From contig NZ_BAAAFQ010000001.1 of NCBI RefSeq assembly GCF_039523615.1, forward strand, positions 372,001 through 436,000: 64,000 nucleotides of DNA, read 5' to 3'. The translations under genes were made by a program, and so were the position numbers. The notes beneath the pieces are model-generated. The model was not told where the DNA came from, made no database searches, and saw only the letters and a program-made list of their open reading frames with translations. The stretch comes from Psychrosphaera haliotis. GTDB lineage: Bacteria > Pseudomonadota > Gammaproteobacteria > Enterobacterales > Alteromonadaceae. Shown here one piece after another: positions 61,188 through 64,000 of this stretch (its first letter is position 1; every line of letters starts with the position of its first letter).

Positions 61188-64000
61188 ATGAAAATTGTTG
61201 AAGTTGCTATTAAGCGCCCAGTTACAATATGGATGTTTGTATTGGCTGTAATGTTATTCGGAATGGTTTCACTGTCACGTTTAGCAATAAACTTACTACC
61301 GGATTTATCCTACCCTACTCTGACTATAAGAACAGATTATGACGGTGCTGCTCCTTCGGAAGTAGAACTGTTGATTAGTAAGCCCATCGAAGAAGCGATA
61401 GGAATCGTTAAAAATATCCGACAAGTAAGTTCTATATCTAAAGCAGGCCAATCAGATGTTATCTTAGAGTTCAACTGGGGTACAGATATGGACATGGCGA
61501 GCTTAAATGTTCGTGAAAAATTGGATATTCTGCAACTGCCTCTAGATATCAAAAAACCGGTACTGTTAAGGTTTAACCCAAGTTTAGATCCTATCATGAG
61601 ATTAGCTTTAACTTCCGATGAAGAAAGCGCTAGTTTAAAATCGGTTCGCATATTTGCTGAAGAGCAAATTAAACGTAGATTAGAATCTATTTCAGGCGTT
61701 GCTTCAGTAAGAGTTGGCGGCGGTTTAGAGCAAGAAATACACATCGAAATTGACCAATTTAAGCTAAATCACCATCAAATACCGCTACAGCACATCATTC
61801 AACGATTAAGAGATGAAAATATCAACATGGCTGGCGGTCGTGTAAAAGACATTAACCAAGACTATTTTGTTCGTACTATAAATCAATTCAAAAACGTAGA
61901 AGAAATACGACAACTCATTGTTAAGCAAGAACAACTTAAAGTAATAAGACTTGGTGACATTGCTTATGTTAGTGATAGTCATAAGGAGCGTGACTCCATA
62001 ACTCAGATAGATGGCCAAGAAAGTATCGAAATTTCACTCTATAAAGAAGGTGACGCTAACTCAGTTCAAGTGGCTAAGTCAGTATTAAATCAGTTAGAGC
62101 CAATAAATGATAATTTACCAAATGGATTAGCAATAAAGACAATTTATAATCAAGCTGACTTTATTGAATCTGCTGTAAACGAAGTAAAAACAGCAGGTAT
62201 TATTGGTGGCGTGCTCGCCATGCTTGTACTTTTTCTTTTTCTGCGCAATTCATGGACAACCTTTATTGTATCGCTGTCTATCCCAGTATCTGTTATCGCC
62301 ACATTTAATTTTATGTATGGCAACAACATATCACTAAATATTATGAGTTTAGGCGGTATAGCCCTCGCGATTGGTTTATTGGTAGATAGCGCCATTGTTG
62401 TTCTTGAAAACATTGCTCGATATAAAGAAAAAGGAATGGCACCCAAACTAGCTGCGCTTAATGGAACAAATGAAGTCGCAATGGCCGTAACGGCATCTAC
62501 ACTGACTACGATGGCGGTGTTCTTTCCCCTCGCCTTTGTTGAAGGCATTGCAGGCCAATTATTTAGTGATCAAGCCATGGCAATCACCTTTGCTCTACTC
62601 GCGTCTTTGATTGTCTCAATCACTCTTATCCCTATGTTAGCCTCAAGAGAAAAGAAAGAGCACAAGTACATTCCAGAAGTTGCACCAACACAAAAAGAGT
62701 CAGCTAAAAGGGGCAAAGTGGCTAATGTAATTTATATACTCACTTGGCCAATCAGAGCATTAACAAAAACCGTTATTTATTGGATCCCCTTAGCACTTGT
62801 CATTGTATTTAAATCTCTCGTCAAATTGGTTGCCAAAATTGCGTCGTTTATCTTAAATCCAACAGCAACCGCATTTAACTGGTTATTTGACAAACTATCC
62901 TTTGCTTATAAAAAAGCCTTAGATAAAACGTTAAACTGGCCTAAAACCGTTATCTCATTAATCATTTTAGTCTCAGCGGGATCTATTCCTCTAGTTTCTA
63001 AATTAGGATCTGAGTTGTTACCACCAATGTCTCAAGGTGAGTTTTACGTTGATATTTTGCTACCAACAGGTGCAAAGCTAGAAGAAACTCGCTCTAAAAT
63101 ATCATCATTAAGCGAGGTGGCTAACAAGCTTCCTATGGTAGAAAAAACCTATAGCATGGTTGGTACTGGCAGTTTGCTTAATGCATCCCCTGCACAAAGT
63201 GGTGACAACTGGGCCCGATTAAATATTGTCTTAAAAAGCGACGCTGATAAAACAAATGAAGCTGAGGTCATTGAGTCTTTGCGCGCTATTGTTGAGAAAA
63301 TGCCTGGTGTTGTTTCAACTATTGAACGTCCTCAACTAATGAGCTTTAAAGCGCCTATTCAAATTGTTTTAACAAGCTACGATTTAAATGGTCTTCAAAA
63401 AGCCAGCAGTAAACTGGTTATTAAAATGAAAGACCACCCTCTTCTTACCGATATTAACCCAACGCTAAAAGCTGGCAACCCAGAGATATCTCTCGACTTT
63501 AATCATGCACGACTAGCTCAACTTGGCCTTACGGCATCAGAAGTATCAGAAATTGTAGCGACACAAGTCGGCGGAAAAGTCGCCAGCAAGTTAGTCATTG
63601 GAGACAGAAAGGTCGATATTCTTGTGAGAACCGCGGAGTCGAGACGAAACTCTATTAATGACTTACGACAACTGATTATTAATCCAACTGCTGATCGTTC
63701 CGTTACTCTGGAAGAAGTTGCTGAAATAAGTCTTACCACTGGACCGAGTGAAATTAACCGGCTTCAACAAGAACGAGTTGCCTTAATTGACGTAAACTTT
63801 AGTTCAGGCGACTTAGCCTCTGCGGTAATAGTCGTACAAGACATTATTGATAAAAGTGGCTTGCCGCTAAATATTAATACCAGTATTGATGGCCAAAATG
63901 AAGACATGCAACACTCGTTTGATTCTCTTATGATGGCATTAGCACTGGCGATATTCATGGTCTATATCGTTATGGCGTCACAGTTTGAGTCGCTACTTCA
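61188..64000 (+). CDS. RND efflux permease (AcrB/AcrD/AcrF family), partial at window end
   Basis: The frame is open from the ATG at 61188 to the end of the window (937 codons) with no stop. It begins MKIVEVAIKRPVTIWMFVLA, the usual RND first helix, with an AAAAGGA ribosome site. The porter loop SYPTLTIRTDYDGAAPSEVE is followed by transmembrane helix 4, LAIGLLVDSAIVVLENIARY, where Asp400 is followed by Ser rather than the second Asp of AcrB. TASTLTTMAVFFPLAFVEGI is also typical. Between helices 6 and 7 is an extended insert (roughly residues 485-585) with extra hydrophobic segments. The substrate is unknown. The C-terminal helices lie outside the window. Confidence 0.93.
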   Translation, partial: MKIVEVAIKRPVTIWMFVLAVMLFGMVSLSRLAINLLPDLSYPTLTIRTDYDGAAPSEVELLISKPIEEAIGIVKNIRQVSSISKAGQSDVILEFNWGTDMDMASLNVREKLDILQLPLDIKKPVLLRFNPSLDPIMRLALTSDEESASLKSVRIFAEEQIKRRLESISGVASVRVGGGLEQEIHIEIDQFKLNHHQIPLQHIIQRLRDENINMAGGRVKDINQDYFVRTINQFKNVEEIRQLIVKQEQLKVIRLGDIAYVSDSHKERDSITQIDGQESIEISLYKEGDANSVQVAKSVLNQLEPINDNLPNGLAIKTIYNQADFIESAVNEVKTAGIIGGVLAMLVLFLFLRNSWTTFIVSLSIPVSVIATFNFMYGNNISLNIMSLGGIALAIGLLVDSAIVVLENIARYKEKGMAPKLAALNGTNEVAMAVTASTLTTMAVFFPLAFVEGIAGQLFSDQAMAITFALLASLIVSITLIPMLASREKKEHKYIPEVAPTQKESAKRGKVANVIYILTWPIRALTKTVIYWIPLALVIVFKSLVKLVAKIASFILNPTATAFNWLFDKLSFAYKKALDKTLNWPKTVISLIILVSAGSIPLVSKLGSELLPPMSQGEFYVDILLPTGAKLEETRSKISSLSEVANKLPMVEKTYSMVGTGSLLNASPAQSGDNWARLNIVLKSDADKTNEAEVIESLRAIVEKMPGVVSTIERPQLMSFKAPIQIVLTSYDLNGLQKASSKLVIKMKDHPLLTDINPTLKAGNPEISLDFNHARLAQLGLTASEVSEIVATQVGGKVASKLVIGDRKVDILVRTAESRRNSINDLRQLIINPTADRSVTLEEVAEISLTTGPSEINRLQQERVALIDVNFSSGDLASAVIVVQDIIDKSGLPLNINTSIDGQNEDMQHSFDSLMMALALAIFMVYIVMASQFESLL

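Noticed and set aside
61337..63958. Several minus-strand open frames in the last 3 kb
   Set aside because: All lie inside the RND permease, whose plus-strand frame is open to the window end and has clear family motifs.

Overview
The window looks like a piece of chromosome from a marine gammaproteobacterium of the Alteromonadales, most likely Colwelliaceae-like (Colwellia/Thalassotalea). This is an inference. It rests on the AT-rich DNA, the E. coli-like gene neighbourhoods (dapA-bamC / gcvR-bcp, perM and bepA-yfgD, icd / rluE-mnmA-hflD-purB, gltA / sdhCDAB-sucABCD), and the mix of large TonB-dependent receptors, M2/M61 peptidases, leucine dehydrogenase and photolyases. Almost everything is intact housekeeping DNA. 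I see no tRNA or rRNA gene, CRISPR array, prophage or plasmid module. The only mobile element is one IS3-family copy.

Layout. 1-12.9 kb: a partial acyl-CoA thioesterase, M61 peptidase, M23 peptidase, an unusual two-half QueD-like protein, DUF2007 protein, glyoxalase I, DusC, an M2 dipeptidase lipoprotein, a 2OG-Fe(II) oxygenase, an EamA transporter and an AsmA/DUF748 protein. 13-19 kb: a NUDIX hydrolase facing a three-gene operon that encodes an SMC-like ATPase (DUF3584 type), a MukE/MksE-like subunit and a kleisin-like subunit. 19-27.6 kb: bamC-dapA, divergent gcvR-bcp, perM, a TusA-like gene, an unrecognised gene, and the tightly packed bepA-yfgD-wrbA-like-DUF2069 group. 27.7-31.4 kb: a DASH-type cryptochrome and an iron-sulfur photolyase in tandem, then about 200 bp of octamer repeat, then a small exported protein. 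31.6-38.1 kb: a TonB-dependent receptor, the IS3 element and a monomeric NADP-isocitrate dehydrogenase. 38.2-45.3 kb: rluE, mnmA-hflD-purB, roxA, a GNAT gene and leucine dehydrogenase. 45.5-48.1 kb: a second TonB-dependent receptor. 48.3-59.8 kb: sdhCDAB-sucABCD on the minus strand, divergent from gltA. 60.1-64 kb: an RND efflux adaptor and permease, the permease cut by the window end.

How the genes work together. Icd, gltA, sdhCDAB and sucABCD supply most TCA-cycle enzymes. DapA and BamC link lysine/peptidoglycan precursor synthesis with outer-membrane assembly, to which BepA also belongs. MnmA, DusC and RluE modify tRNA or rRNA, and RoxA hydroxylates a ribosomal protein. The two photolyases handle UV damage.

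Most worth a second look: the SMC/kite/kleisin operon, with subunit order SMC-E-F and no JetD-type nuclease; the octamer repeat behind the photolyases; a probable amber mutation in the IS orfA; and the two-half QueD-like protein. The SMC operon is the best candidate for an under-described system. It may be a chromosome condensin rather than a defence system, and sequence alone cannot decide.
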